Positions 32,497 to 44,130 of a DNA stretch of 64,000 nucleotides are shown here, piece by piece (within the stretch, counting starts at the first letter, position 1; each line of letters begins with the position of its first letter). Position numbers and translations under genes: made by a program. The notes under the pieces are model-generated. The model saw nothing but the letters and a program-made list of their open reading frames with translations, was not told the origin of the DNA and did no database searches. Location: positions 806,001 through 870,000 of the forward strand of contig JABYQQ010000004.1 in NCBI GenBank assembly GCA_022605405.1, given 5' to 3'. The DNA comes from Earliella scabrosa. Taxonomy: Eukaryota; Basidiomycota; Agaricomycetes; Polyporales; Polyporaceae.

Positions 32497-35478
32497 CACC
32501 TGTAGGCTCCATACTTGTATCACAAACCCCCAGACCTGTGGTGCTCCATTGTGACTTTTGGTGGGCCCGAGGTAACACACCTCATCTCACTTGTAACAAG
32601 GGCTTGTCAGAATGGGCTGCACTTGTTAAAAACAGCTCTAGGGCAGTTTGTCACATTTGTGTGTACTTGTAGCTAGTCTTGTAGCTTTATGCCCACTTGT
32701 CAGAATCCGCTCTAGGGCAGTTTGTCACATTTGTGTGTACTTGTAGCTAGTCTTGTAGCTTTATGCCCACTTGTCAGAATCCGCTCTAGGGCAGTTTGTC
32801 ACATTTGTGTGTACTTGTAGCTAGTCTTGTAGCTTTCTGCCCACTTGTCAGAATCCGCTCTAGGGCAGTTTGTCACATTTGTGTGTACTTGTAGCTAGTC
32901 TTGTAGCTTTCTGCCCACTTGTTAGAATCCATATTGGGGTGATCTTGATGGCTTTCCTGGTATAGTAGGGGTGCTTACCTAATGTTGTGGCGCTGTTTGG
33001 GCGCTTTTTTGACGCCCATAAGCGGTAGGTGACCCTATAGAGGGGCTACCTGCTTCCCCTCTAGCTCCTTCAAATCTACACCAATAGGGGTGTATGTGGG
33101 TGCGTTGGGTTCGCATTTTCAGCCTCTATTTGATGGTCGAATGTACAGAAGATAGTGTTCAGAATTGTGGGATTTGCAGCTGTATGTAGCTACTACTATT
33201 TGCTACCTACTGTACATTGGGGGAACCACTGATCCATATTTCACGTACAGGGTACCATTAGATGGGGAAAAATCACAGCTTTCCAACGCACCCTGTATCA
33301 TGGTATAAAATGGAGTAGCAGCGGAGCTATGGCCCAATACATTTTCGCAAAAAGTTGTACCATTGTTTGCCTGATATCTTGGAATATGTTGAATGGTGTG
33401 CCATGCCCTATACACCATTGGAATGGCATCGAGCAGGGCTTTCCAACGGTACCCTGATCACCCCAATCCGTAAAGGTTATCTGACCCTCTCCTCCTGACC
33501 CCATTCCCATCAATCCTCTAATAGCTCTGTGGCATCTCACCCTTTTGGCCTACAACTTTGGGACACACACCATCCAGTATTTATCCTCTGATGTGGGAAG
33601 TATCATGATCTGGTACTGCCTGTGTCATCTGTTCTGGATCTAACATACTTAGCATGCCTCTAGCAGTGCATCACTTATTGTGGACTCAGAACCTTATGGA
33701 TTGTCATGCTGTTTGCTGTATCTTATCAAGGCTTCATAGAAGTATGTCCATCTAGCTCCAGCCATTTAGATGTGCTTTTGATCACACTAGATTCTCTTAT
33801 CAGCTCCCTACCTTGCTCACCACTTAGCAAAAGATCCAGAGCATGATTTGCTCTCACAACCTCAGATAGAGTAGAGACTGATGCTCTACACAATGTGCAA
33901 AAAGAATCATGCCATTTGCTTATGTACTGGCAAAAATATGGTCAGAATGTTTCAGGATGCACTGAATGTGCACTGTAACTACATGCAGTGCACTGCAATG
34001 CTCTGTCAGATAAGCCTGAGAACACATGTTCTGCTATATCTCCACCACTTCTCCACCAATTCACATCATTCTTTTTGCATTGTGTAGTGGCTGTTTGACA
34101 GTATTGTATCTGAAAGTATGAGATCCAAGTATGCTCCAGATCTATTGGTAGGTGGTGAGCAAGGTAGGGAGCTGATAAGAGAATCTAGTGTGATCAAAAG
34201 CACATCTGAATGGCTGGAGCTAGATGGACATACTTCTATGAAGCCTTGATAAGATACAGCAAACAGCATGACAGTCCATAAGATTCTGAGTCCACAATAA
34301 GTGATGCACTGCTAGAGGCATGCTAAGTATGTTAGATCCAGAACAGATGACACAGGCAGTACCAGATCATGATACTTCCCACATCAGAGGATAAATACTG
34401 GATGGTGTGTGTCCCAAAGTTGTAGGCCAAAAGGGTGAGATGCCACAGAGCTATTAGAGGATTGATGGGAATGGGGTCAGGAGGAGAGGGTCAGATAACC
34501 TTTACGGATTGGGGTGATCAGGGTACCGTTGGAAAGCCCTGCTCGATGCCATTCCAATGGTGTATAGGGCATGGCACACCATTCAACATATTCCAAGATA
34601 TCAGGCAAACAATGGTACAACTTTTTGCGAAAATGTATTGGGCCATAGCTCCGCTGCTACTCCATTTTATACCATGATACAGGGTGCGTTGGAAAGCTGT
34701 GATTTTTCCCCATCTAATGGTACCCTGTACGTGAAATATGGATCAGTGGTTCCCCCAATGTACAGTAGGTAGCAAATAGTAGTAGCTACATACAGCTGCA
34801 AATCCCACAATTCTGAACACTATCTTCTGTACATTCGACCATCAAATAGAGGCTGAAAATGCGAACCCAACGCACCCACATACACCCCTATTGGTGTAGA
34901 TTTGAAGGAGCTAGAGGGGAAGCAGGTAGCCCCTCTATAGGGTCACCTACCGCTTATGGGCGTCAAAAAAGCGCCCAAACAGCGCCACAACATTAGGTAA
35001 GCACCCCTACTATACCAGGAAAGCCATCAAGATCACCCCAATATGGATTCTAACAAGTGGGCAGAAAGCTACAAGACTAGCTACAAGTACACACAAATGT
35101 GACAAACTGCCCTAGAGCGGATTCTGACAAGTGGGCAGAAAGCTACAAGACTAGCTACAAGTACACACAAATGTGACAAACTGCCCTAGAGCGGATTCTG
35201 ACAAGTGGGCATAAAGCTACAAGACTAGCTACAAGTACACACAAATGTGACAAACTGCCCTAGAGCGGATTCTGACAAGTGGGCATAAAGCTACAAGACT
35301 AGCTACAAGTACACACAAATGTGACAAACTGCCCTAGAGCTGTTTTTAACAAGTGCAGCCCATTCTGACAAGCCCTTGTTACAAGTGAGATGAGGTGTGT
35401 TACCTCGGGCCCACCAAAAGTCACAATGGAGCACCACAGGTCTGGGGGTTTGTGATACAAGTATGGAGCCTACAGGTG
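32497..35478. mobile_element. Foldback DNA transposon, copy 1
   Basis: 2982-bp near-perfect inverted repeat: arms 32497-33823 and 34152-35478 around a spacer of about 330 bp, with symmetry axis at 33987. Ends are cacctgtag...ctacaggtg. Each arm carries four tandem units of about 74 bp built on cttgtcagaatccgctctag and ggcagtttgtcacatttgtg. A few arm mismatches (for example near 33695 against 34280) are shared with copy 2. No transposase is encoded; 60-80 codon frames in the arms are mirror images. The 7-bp flanks (CCACTCT left, TGCAAGA right) do not match each other but match those of copy 2 crosswise. Confidence 0.93.
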
Positions 35479-37397
35479 TGCAAGAGTAAGTTTCAGTACT
35501 CTCTCACCCAAATGTGCGCCGTTCTTACCGACTGGGGCAGGCGAATCGATGCCTTGCCGAAGAAATTCCAGGATCTTGTCACGTCGTTCGAGTTGCAGAC
35601 GGGTTGGAAAGTGAGCGTCGTTATGGGAGGGATCGTACCCGAGACTGGCACTATGCGAACGCTGTGGTGAGTACAATCTCCAGACTATCATGTGGCAACG
35701 CACAGTCGCTAGTACACGTACCTGAGCTCATGCCGCCTCGCCAGCTTCCACCAAGGGCGTACCCTCAACCTTGGGAACACGTTGCCGGAGGCGTCCTCCC
35801 AATGGCAGCCGTTCTTGGATAGCTACAACTCGTTCCTTGTCAGCTGCTATCGTGAGTGCTCCGAGTCTTTGCTCCCGTCTCCGGATCCGAGTCCAAGGGC
35901 TAACGAGCCGTATTCAAATCAGCGCGAGACGCGGGTGAGAAGTTGCGCGCTGCGTACATGGACAAGTCTGGCAGCGAGCCCCCAAGTTCAGAGGCACCCA
36001 AGAGTTCTGACACGGCCTCAAACGTTCAGAGCCCTCCCGACCCCGTTCCTCCCTCGCAGCCGTCCAACCGTTCTGCGAGCAGCAGCACCGCCACCGTCGC
36101 CAAACCGTCGAGTGCGCCTGTTGAGGACTCGAGCCGCGGGACGTCACCGGACGACGGCGTGAGTTCAGCCTTGACATACGAGCTTGAGCGGCAGGCGAAC
36201 ATACGCAAGGTGCAGGAGGCTTTGAAGCAGCAGTTCGGAGAGGCGACCGCAGCTGCAGCGTCGTTGGAGAAGCCGAAGAAGCGCCCAGCAGCACGCGCGG
36301 TGAAGAAGCAGGGTGACCCTCCCACGTCTGTCACCCGCACCACCCGCTCTACCACCGCGGCCGCCGCGAGTGCTGCGGTAGCGAACGTGTCAGCTCCCGC
36401 CACGAGCCCGACTACAGGACCTACCGCCGCCAGCTCATCCCCGACGACAGTCACGGCGAGTCCCCAGGACGGCCACTCTCACGCTGCAAGCGTAGAGTCC
36501 GGCTCGGAGTCAGCACAACCCACAAGCTCTGGCGATGTGGGTACATCTGGCCCTGAAAGCGCGCCTGGAGACATCGAGAAAGCGGACACGACTGGGAGCG
36601 CGACTGAGTCGATCGATATCCCCGCCAACTCCGAAGCACTTCAGCTTCTCCCAGGTATCCCGGGCCAGGCTGGGACCGCAACGACTTTGGCCGGCCCGAG
36701 CCCTACTGTCTTCGCCGCCGTCGAAGAGCCGCCCATTCCTGGCGACTCTCTCCGGTTCACCGTTGTGGACCCGAACGCGCCCGACTGGCTCCGGGACGCC
36801 CTCGACTATTTCGAGCTGTTTGACGCAGGAGGCCGAGCGTGGTTCGATCTTGTCAACAAGTGGCAAGCATTCGAAATGCACATGGGATACCCGGACGGTC
36901 GAGTAAGTCCCGAAGCAACTGTCTTCTAACTTATGGCTGAAGCTCTCTTCTGGCAGAAAGAGCAAAATCGTCTTCCTCCCGCTCATCGGCCTCAGGAGGT
37001 GGGCGCGTGGATGAAAGACGGGCGCAGCTACGAGAAGCTTCCGGAGATCAACCCGGACGAGTTTCCGCCGCGCTGGAAGGCGTGGTGGAGCTCCCTGCAG
37101 CCCGCCTGCCGCATTACTGACGTGTCTGCCTGGCCGCTTTCACGTGTTGTCCCTCAAAGCCGCAATGAGTGGACGATGCTCTGGCGCGGAGGCCAGTGCG
37201 GCTTGTTCCTTGCTGTCATGGCTCTTGCGTGGTGGCTGGGTGCTGTTATAGAGGCCGGCGAGTCTCTTGAGGACGTGTTCTCGGCAATTGCCGACGTAAG
37301 CTGGGTTCTTGACGCCGCCGGCGAGGCACACAACCTCAAGCGTGCTGCGGAGGACGGCGTTGACTCTATGCCTGCTAAGCGAGTCCATGTCAAGTAG
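35479..37397 (+). pseudogene. Gene X, C-terminal half (KDZ element cargo)
   Basis: Starts directly at the foldback end with TGCAAGA, then a donor (gtaagt at 35486), so the coding part resumes at about 35538 with RIDALPKKFQDLVTSFELQTGWKV. It continues through LNLGNTLPEASSQWQPFLDS, a Ser/Thr/Ala/Pro-rich linker and a conserved end with APDWLRDALDYFELFDAGGR, then PPAHRPQEVGAWMKDGRSYE, a Trp-rich part (WKAWWSSLQPACR) and one hydrophobic stretch (LFLAVMALAWWLGAVI). The stop is at 37395-37397. From memory this matches a widespread transposon-borne Agaricomycete family of unknown function. The N-terminal half lies at 54360-55076 on the other strand. The split and inversion leave no promoter or start codon here. 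Confidence 0.8.
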
Positions 37398-37626
37398 CAC
37401 TGCATCTTATCATTCCTTACGCGTCAATCAATGCAATAGTGTTGCTTTCTGAATTCATAAGTGCGACAATGTCTGATAAGTAATTCTAACAACGTGTAGG
37501 CTGTGCATCTAATACACTGAATGGCGCTTATGAGTCTCTACTGCCCCCAACCCAGCATACTGATGCAATGGAAATTGAGATGAGCTTGCAAATTCCATAC
37601 AGACTGCTCCAGACATTTTGTGATCT

Positions 37627-38385
37627 ACACTATGCCCTGTAGAGGACATTTCAAACATGATGTATCAAAGCAGAACTGATTCAGATATAAATTGCCAGTA
37701 AATATAATGAGTAGCCGGTGGCAGAGTACTATCTGGGCTGGACAATTATCAATATATTCACTGTATACCACAAACGATTCACAAGGATCTAATCTGCCAG
37801 CTGATATAATCGGCGTCCACAGTATCACAATTGATTCACAAGAATCTAATCTGCGGGCTGATATAATCGGCGTCCACAGTATCACAATTGATTCACAAGG
37901 ATCTAATCTGCTGGCTGATATAATCGGCGTCCACAGTATCACAATTGATTCACAAGGATCTAATCTGCGGGCTGATATAATCGGCGTCCACAGTATCACA
38001 ATTGATTCACAAGGATCTAATCTGCTGGCTGATATAATCGGCGTCCACAGTATCACAATTGATTCACAAGGATCTGATCTGCCGGCTGATATAATCGGCG
38101 TCCACAGTATCACAATCGATTCACAAGGATCTAATCTGCCAGCTGATATAATCGGCGTCCACAGTATCACAATTGATTTACAAGGATCTCATCCATCGGT
38201 TTTACAATGTTTCTACAACAGCTGTATATCACAAAGAGTTTCACAACAGGAGGCTGGCAGGCTGTTGTACAACGGTCAGCCTGTAATACAGAAGCCCAGG
38301 GGTTGTACAACAGGGCACCATGAAATACACAACATATGTGCCAGGTTTGTGGTATTTTGTAATACAAAAGTGGTGACCACTGGTG
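37627..38385 (-). repeat. Terminal repeat of the KDZ element with seven 57-bp units (array 1)
   Basis: Seven tandem units of 57 bp built on gatataatcggcgtccacag, tatcacaattgattcacaag and gatctaatctgcc. A unique segment follows, ending tggtgaccactggtg at 38385. It is closely similar to 61076-61878. Next to the end stands aactcct, the reverse complement of the 7 bases after the other copy (AGGAGTT). It is the left terminal repeat of the KDZ transposon, displaced by the inversion. Confidence 0.85.
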
Positions 38386-39749
38386 AACTCCTCTCCCTCG
38401 AACCTCTCTGTCTTCGATCTATCAACCAGCAGCTCTAACGCTAAACCTCGTTCGAGCCGCCGGTCAAGTTCAGCATCTCCCCGTTCGAGCGTATCTGCGA
38501 GCGAGCGGTCGGACGAATCCAATTCTCAAGAATCTACGGCCCCGCTCGGCGCATCCCCAGAAGACGCATTCATTACACCGTTAGTGAGCTCACTGGTTGC
38601 TATGCAATTGCAATCTCGCCCTTCCACACCATGTCCTCCTGGCACACTGCCCCGTACGCACCTTGTCAGACCCCCGTCCATGTTCGTCTTCAGCATTACT
38701 GTTCCTCCTCTGGAAGATTATTCACTGCTCTTGATAGCGCGTCAGAGGTCACCGATGAACTTGAAGACCCCACCAACCCCTTGACCTTCACTGCTCCTCC
38801 GGCCTTGGGCGCCGCCATTCGCCAGATTCAACGCGCTCAAGTAAGCCCTATTGCAATCCTCGCATAGCTTGCGCTTAACGGAGCAACTGCAGGTTCGACT
38901 TGATAAACGGATGCAGGAGCTGGAGACGCAGCTGGCCTCAATGCGGGCTGCATTCGCCACCTCCCTTGAGAGTTCCAAGTCCCTCCTGCTCAAGACACAG
39001 AGTCAGTAGCTCGTTGCCCCGAGACGTGCACGTGTACTCACTCTCATGATAGAAACTATCACTAGCGAGCGTCGTAGCATGGAGAGAACGCAGGTAGGGT
39101 CCGCAACGACTATGGAGACGTTCGGTCGGACTCTCGCCAAAACCCAGCGTGCTGTTGCCACTCTGCAGGCGAAACACACCGCTGACGCGTCGTTGATGGA
39201 GTCCCTGGCTAACGACATAGCCGAAGTCTTGTCCATACAAGAGGAGATGGGGGGCCGACTCAAGCGGCTTGAAGAGTCGGAGAGTGCCATTCGCCTAGAG
39301 ACGGGGCAAACCAGGGAGCTCATCGCCGAGCTGAAGATTGACGACAAGCCCGTTGCTCTTCCTACGATCAACCCTACACTCGCCGATGAACTTGCCATCC
39401 CACAGAGTCAAGTTCAGCCCCTGCTGACTTCGATCCGAGTCGCCGTGGACCTCGGCTTTGAGCACGGCATTGCGAAGGTCTACGAACACGCGGAACGTCT
39501 CACAGCCCATGCGGGCAGTGTCGCGGTCAGTCGCCATGGCTCAGGACAGATGACACGGCTGATTCATGCTTCACTCTGTAGCATTTCGTCACAGCTGCCT
39601 ATCTCTGGTACGGGCCGGTGTACGTCTCCGTGGCTACAAGTCTCGTCGTATTCATGTTCTCCTCGGTATGGCTGTTCTCGTCCCGTACCTTGTCGTCATC
39701 TCCACTGCACAGCGCCAGCTCCATATGGGACGATCTATGAGAAGCTGAC
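38386..39749 (+). pseudogene. Gene Y, C-terminal part
   Basis: The coding frame enters from the transposon edge (NSSPSNLSVFDLSTSSSNAK), is Ser-rich, and continues over several short introns: ALDSASEVTDELEDPTNPLT, then VRLDKRMQELETQLASMRAA and a long coiled coil (KTQRAVATLQAKHTADASLM...EEMGGRLKRLEESESAIRLE). A possible C-terminal membrane helix (VYVSVATSLVVFMFSSVWLF) follows near 39650. No family is recognised. The first exon lies at 61879-62026 on the minus strand. Through the AGGAGTT duplication both parts join in one frame, so this gene was the target of the KDZ insertion. Without its start it is presumably dead. Confidence 0.65.
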
Positions 39750-39925
39750 GAGGAGCTTGCTCATCAATCAATCACTACGTTTCCACTCTATGGCCGGCGG
39801 ACATCTCAATCAAATCGTTTCGATTCTGTATATAAGTCCTTCTGCGTGATTGCTCGTCCGAGAACTTTCACACTCGTCATCGCTGCCTTACTCACAGTGC
39901 TATCCTTGTCAGTTCATGGGGCGAG

Positions 39926-42900
39926 CATGCCTATCTGCACCTGCCCAACCTGTGTGGCGACGTCCACGTACAAGGACGACTTTGGCGATCTACAGCCCGG
40001 TGCGCAGTTCTCTCTGACGGACTACGCGAAGCACATTGTGAGCCAGAAGAAACGCGGGAAGCGCGTTGCCAACATGAAGGTGGAGAATGAGCGCGTTGGT
40101 GCCAACATCGTACTCGCCACGCTGTCAGAACGCGCAGAGCCGTCTCTCCCTGTACGCCACCGCGATACTACAAACGAGGGGGACGTCGGGGTGCATCAAC
40201 CCGTCAACGTTGCAGGGCCTGATCCGCAACAGGCGAGTGCATTTTACAGATAATGCTGCGCCATTGTTCGATAACAGGTGGATCACGCTACACAGCGAGG
40301 AGCAACAGACGAAGTAGTTGCATCAATGCAGGATCTTACTCTCGAGGTACGCCCATCATCCTTCGGTCGATCTCATCCTAAGCTCTGGCGTGGCAGGATA
40401 CCACCAGGGCCCGCATTGTCGAGATGGGGAAGCTGGAAGAACAGATATACCGCCGTGCTCTGCACGTCCCACTTTCGACTCGACTCGTCTTCGAAGCACC
40501 TCCCACTTCTCACGCCGACCCCGTCGGCGTTCCTGCCTCTGTCCCTCAGAACAAGGCTTACTTGGAGTTTCGCTTGTGGTTGGAGGCAAGACAGCGGGAA
40601 CTGGAAACTATGGTATTGCCCCTCGGCAACGCGGACGTCGACGGAAGGCGACGAGCAAATCTCGGGAGGCTCCTGTACCAGCTCACTCGCCTCGGTCATA
40701 TACTCGACGTATCCTGGGACCATGCGAAGATCCTCGCGAAGGTTCCTGGCTACTATGTCCTGCCGGACGTGAAGCAGCCCGTTCTTATTGCACCTCGTGA
40801 GCCCTCTTACATCCGATCTTCCATCCTGCGCACTTATATCGTCCTGGTAGCGCCGAACATCGACAAGCGGCAGTCCCTAGAACCTTTCATACTCGCCGCA
40901 CTTGTCATGGTCACGGTCGTTCACGCGATGGCCGCGGTCTCTCGTCCCGTGGCAGCGTATATCCTCCGGACTCTGCAGGTAGTTCTTATGGGAGCCCTGT
41001 ATTTCGAGAAGCCCAGAAGCACCCCCATACAAGCTGCCTTGATGAAGAGTCTCCCGGGCGATGTACGTACAGCGATGAAGCTCCTCGACCTTGCCCCGGA
41101 CATCGTGACGTATGCATGCTGTAAGACATGCTTCGCCATCTACAAGGCCGATCCTTCCCATCCGGACGATCCCTACCCACGTCACTGTACGCACAAAGCG
41201 CACCCCGACCGGGACCCTTGCAACGAACCCCTGGTCTTCGAGCGAGCCATCGGACCCGTTCGTCGTGGCGGTCCGAGACGTTTCCAATGGCTGCCGTATC
41301 GCACGTATCCGTTCCGCAGTCTCAAGCGCTGGCTTGCAGACCTCCTAATGCGCGCTGGGATCGAGAACTTCATCGTGCAGTCTTGGGAGGCTCCCGAGTA
41401 CCCGGACAAATGGTCGGACTTCATGCAGGCACCTGGCGTACGCAGCTTCGTTGGGCCAGATGGGAAGACTATGTTCTCGGTACAGCGCGACGGCGCGCTC
41501 CATCTCGTCTTTAGCATGAACGTGGACTGGTTCAATCCCGGTGGTAACAGGGCGGCGGGGAAAAGTCGATCGATAGGCGCCGTCTATCTGGCTTGTATGA
41601 ACCTCCCTCCCCACCTGCGATACCGTCCCGAAAACATCTATCTCGCTGCGGTTATCCCCGGGCCTCGCGAACCCTCCATCATTCAGCTCAATCACCTTCT
41701 TCGTCCTTTGGTCGACGAGTTATTGGAATTGTGGCAGCCCGGGATCTTCATACAACGGACGTTCGAGAGGTCTTCTGGGCGGTTGATTCGTGTCGCTGTC
41801 ATCCCCCTCGTTTGCGACCTACCCGCTCTCCGCAAGACCGCGGGCTTTGCCTCGTACACTTCGAAGCACCTCTGCAACTTCTGCCCGCTTCTCGACGACG
41901 ATCTCAACAATGTCGATCGCGCAACTTGGCCGCCGGGAAGTTCGTGGACGGAGCATCTCAACCACGCGAGAGCATGGCGTGACACTCAGACGGCAGAGAG
42001 GCGGACAGCTTTGTTCAAGGCACACGGGATCCGTTGGTCCGAACTACTCCGCCTGCCATACTGGGATCCAACAAGATATGTGCTCGTCGACGCGATGCAC
42101 AACCTGTTCTTGGGCGAACTCCGGCATCACTGTGTCAAGATATGGGGTCTGAAGACCGCAAGCAAGCGCGGAAGAACAGGCAGGTCTGGAGAGCATTCCA
42201 CGGCGCAGCAAGAAGATCACCTCCGGCGTATCCGACGGGGCTGGGAGAACTTGTCGGTCAGTGGGATTTGTCGGGCGAGGCGGGACTACATCACAGCTGT
42301 AGCAAGGCTCAACGGGATCGTCGTCCCTTCACCCAATAAGGCGACAAAGGCCAACTTCGCCGCAGCTATGATTGCCTGGGTATGTAGTCCCTTCATCAGC
42401 TCGCCCGCAGCGTGCTGAATTTCTGCGTGCAGCTCAAGGATCTGCCTGGGGGTATAGCTGCGGTCGGATTCCCTCCTGCTCAAATATACGCCACGAAGGA
42501 GTTCCGTCTTGCCACCGACGAACCGGACTCTCCCAATGATGTCTTCACGAGCCCTGTCCTGGAGGAGCTTCGCAAGGACATTCGTGAGTCGTTCATCCCG
42601 TCTTGGCTGGAGAAGCCGCCATCCAACATCGGCGAAGCTGGTCATGGGAAATTGAAAGCGGATCACTGGCGCACACTCTGCACCGTATCCATGGTGATGA
42701 CCCTTGGACGCCTCTGGGGCACGCGCTACGCACCTCTGGCCGAGTCTCAAGCACTGATCAACTTCATGCATCTCGTCGCCGCCGTCGACCTCTGTACCCG
42801 GCGTTCCATGAGCCCTGATCGCGCCAACTTGTTCGACGTCCACATGGAGGCCTACGTTCGCGGCCTGCGGACCCTTTACGACGCCGATCTCGTCCCCAAT

Positions 42901-43899
42901 CATCATCTGTCACTGCATCTCAAAGATTGCTTGCTCTTGTTCGGTCCTACGCATGGCTGGTGGGCGTTTCCATTTGAACGATACAACGGACTTCTGCAAC
43001 GCTTGAACACCAATAACAAGCCATGTATGAACACTTTTCTCTGCATCCTTATTCTGGATTGTGCTGACTACATTGCAGCGGACATGGTGACGACATTCAT
43101 GCGATACTTCTACCTTGGTGCCGCACTACGGTGGTTGATGGAGGTTTTCGTATGGCCTTGCTTCCCCGAGTTTCGCGACATGGTTGAAGCATTCCGCGGC
43201 GCCTTCCACAGCTATCGGAAGGGAACACAATCGACGGACATACTCTCCTCGCTCAACGTGCCTGACGAAGACTCCCAGCAACGCCGCGCTCGCCCTCAGC
43301 ACCCTTTATCCCTCGACGTCTACGACACGCTTCTTACTCTCATCAATAACACGTCCGACAAACCTTACTCCTCAATCCACGAGGGTGCGATCGGGGAAAA
43401 CGACTACCTCCCTGACATGGCAGAAACGGTTCAAAGTATCGAGCATGGCGGGGTCACATATGCGACGTCAAGCGGAGGCAAACGCAACTCGTTCGTGTTG
43501 TTTACGCGGCGTGCGGGGAGCAACCAGGAGGTTGTGGCAGGTCAGATCACGTCCATCTACTACCATACTCGTGCGGCCGACGACCACTCTACGGTCACGG
43601 AGCCCTTCCTTCTTGTCAAGGCATTCAAGACGCTATCCGATCGTCACGGGGCGTTCGATCCATATACGAACTTTCCAGACGTTCCCACGTGGTTGTGCTA
43701 CAACGAGCTCGACCCACAGGCGCATCTCGTACGGCCGCACGACCTTGTCTCGCACTTCGCCGCCCTCATCTACACCCCACCGGACATCGAGCGCGAGTGC
43801 GTTGTAGTCCGTTCTTTGGACAGGGTTCGTCTCCGCTCAACTCTGGTCTCTGTATTATACTCATCGTTGCTCTACAGAGTTGACCAGCTCATCACGTAA
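39926..43899 (+). CDS. Tnp2-type transposase (CACTA/EnSpm-like)
   Basis: Large multi-exon gene. The N-terminus has a Cys cluster (MPICTCPTCVATSTYKDDFG), followed by KAYLEFRLWLEARQRELETM. The second Cys block CCKTCFAIYKADPSHPDDPY continues with a run of further Cys. The core has SMNVDWFNPGGNRAAGKSRS, the CNFCPLLDDD block and the hallmark RYVLVDAMHNLFLGELRHHC. After an intron near 42380-42435 come SNIGEAGHGKLKADHWRTLC and the C-terminal FGPTHGWWAFPFERYNGLLQ. These match tnp2-type transposases of basidiomycetes (Transposase_21 family) in order. The frames look open, so it may be functional. Element ends CACTA...TAGTG were not found with confidence; a cactacg at 39773 is suggestive only. The exact start (39926) is the first ATG in frame. 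Confidence 0.82.
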
Positions 43900-44130
43900 C
43901 TCATGTATTTATGGCTTGAGATCTCAATCCTTATCGTTCGTCGCATTGCACCACTCTTGTGCGCCGATTTACGCCAAGTTGCGCAGGCGAGTATCGTCGC
44001 ATTTTGTGGAGGGTGTTGCTTTGTACTGTCCATGATCCGAAATGCCACTGATAGCGAACAATCACTCTTTACAGTTTTCACAGTATACAAACCTCTCGTA
44101 TTCTTCCACGTCGCGACACTTTCCTCCAAA

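Noticed and set aside
32497..35478. Repeated 71- and 80-codon open frames in the arms of both foldback elements (four occurrences each)
   Set aside because: They are mirror copies forced by the inverted-repeat structure. They lack domains and sit in non-coding arms.
37692..38438. Long repeat proteins (248, 181 and 163 codons) in the 57-bp arrays
   Set aside because: The unit is a multiple of three, so open frames arise on both strands; the position is a transposon terminal repeat.
39771..39780. cactacg as CACTA element terminus upstream of the Tnp2 gene
   Set aside because: No inverted partner (cgtagtg) with a 2-3 bp duplication was found downstream, so it may be chance.
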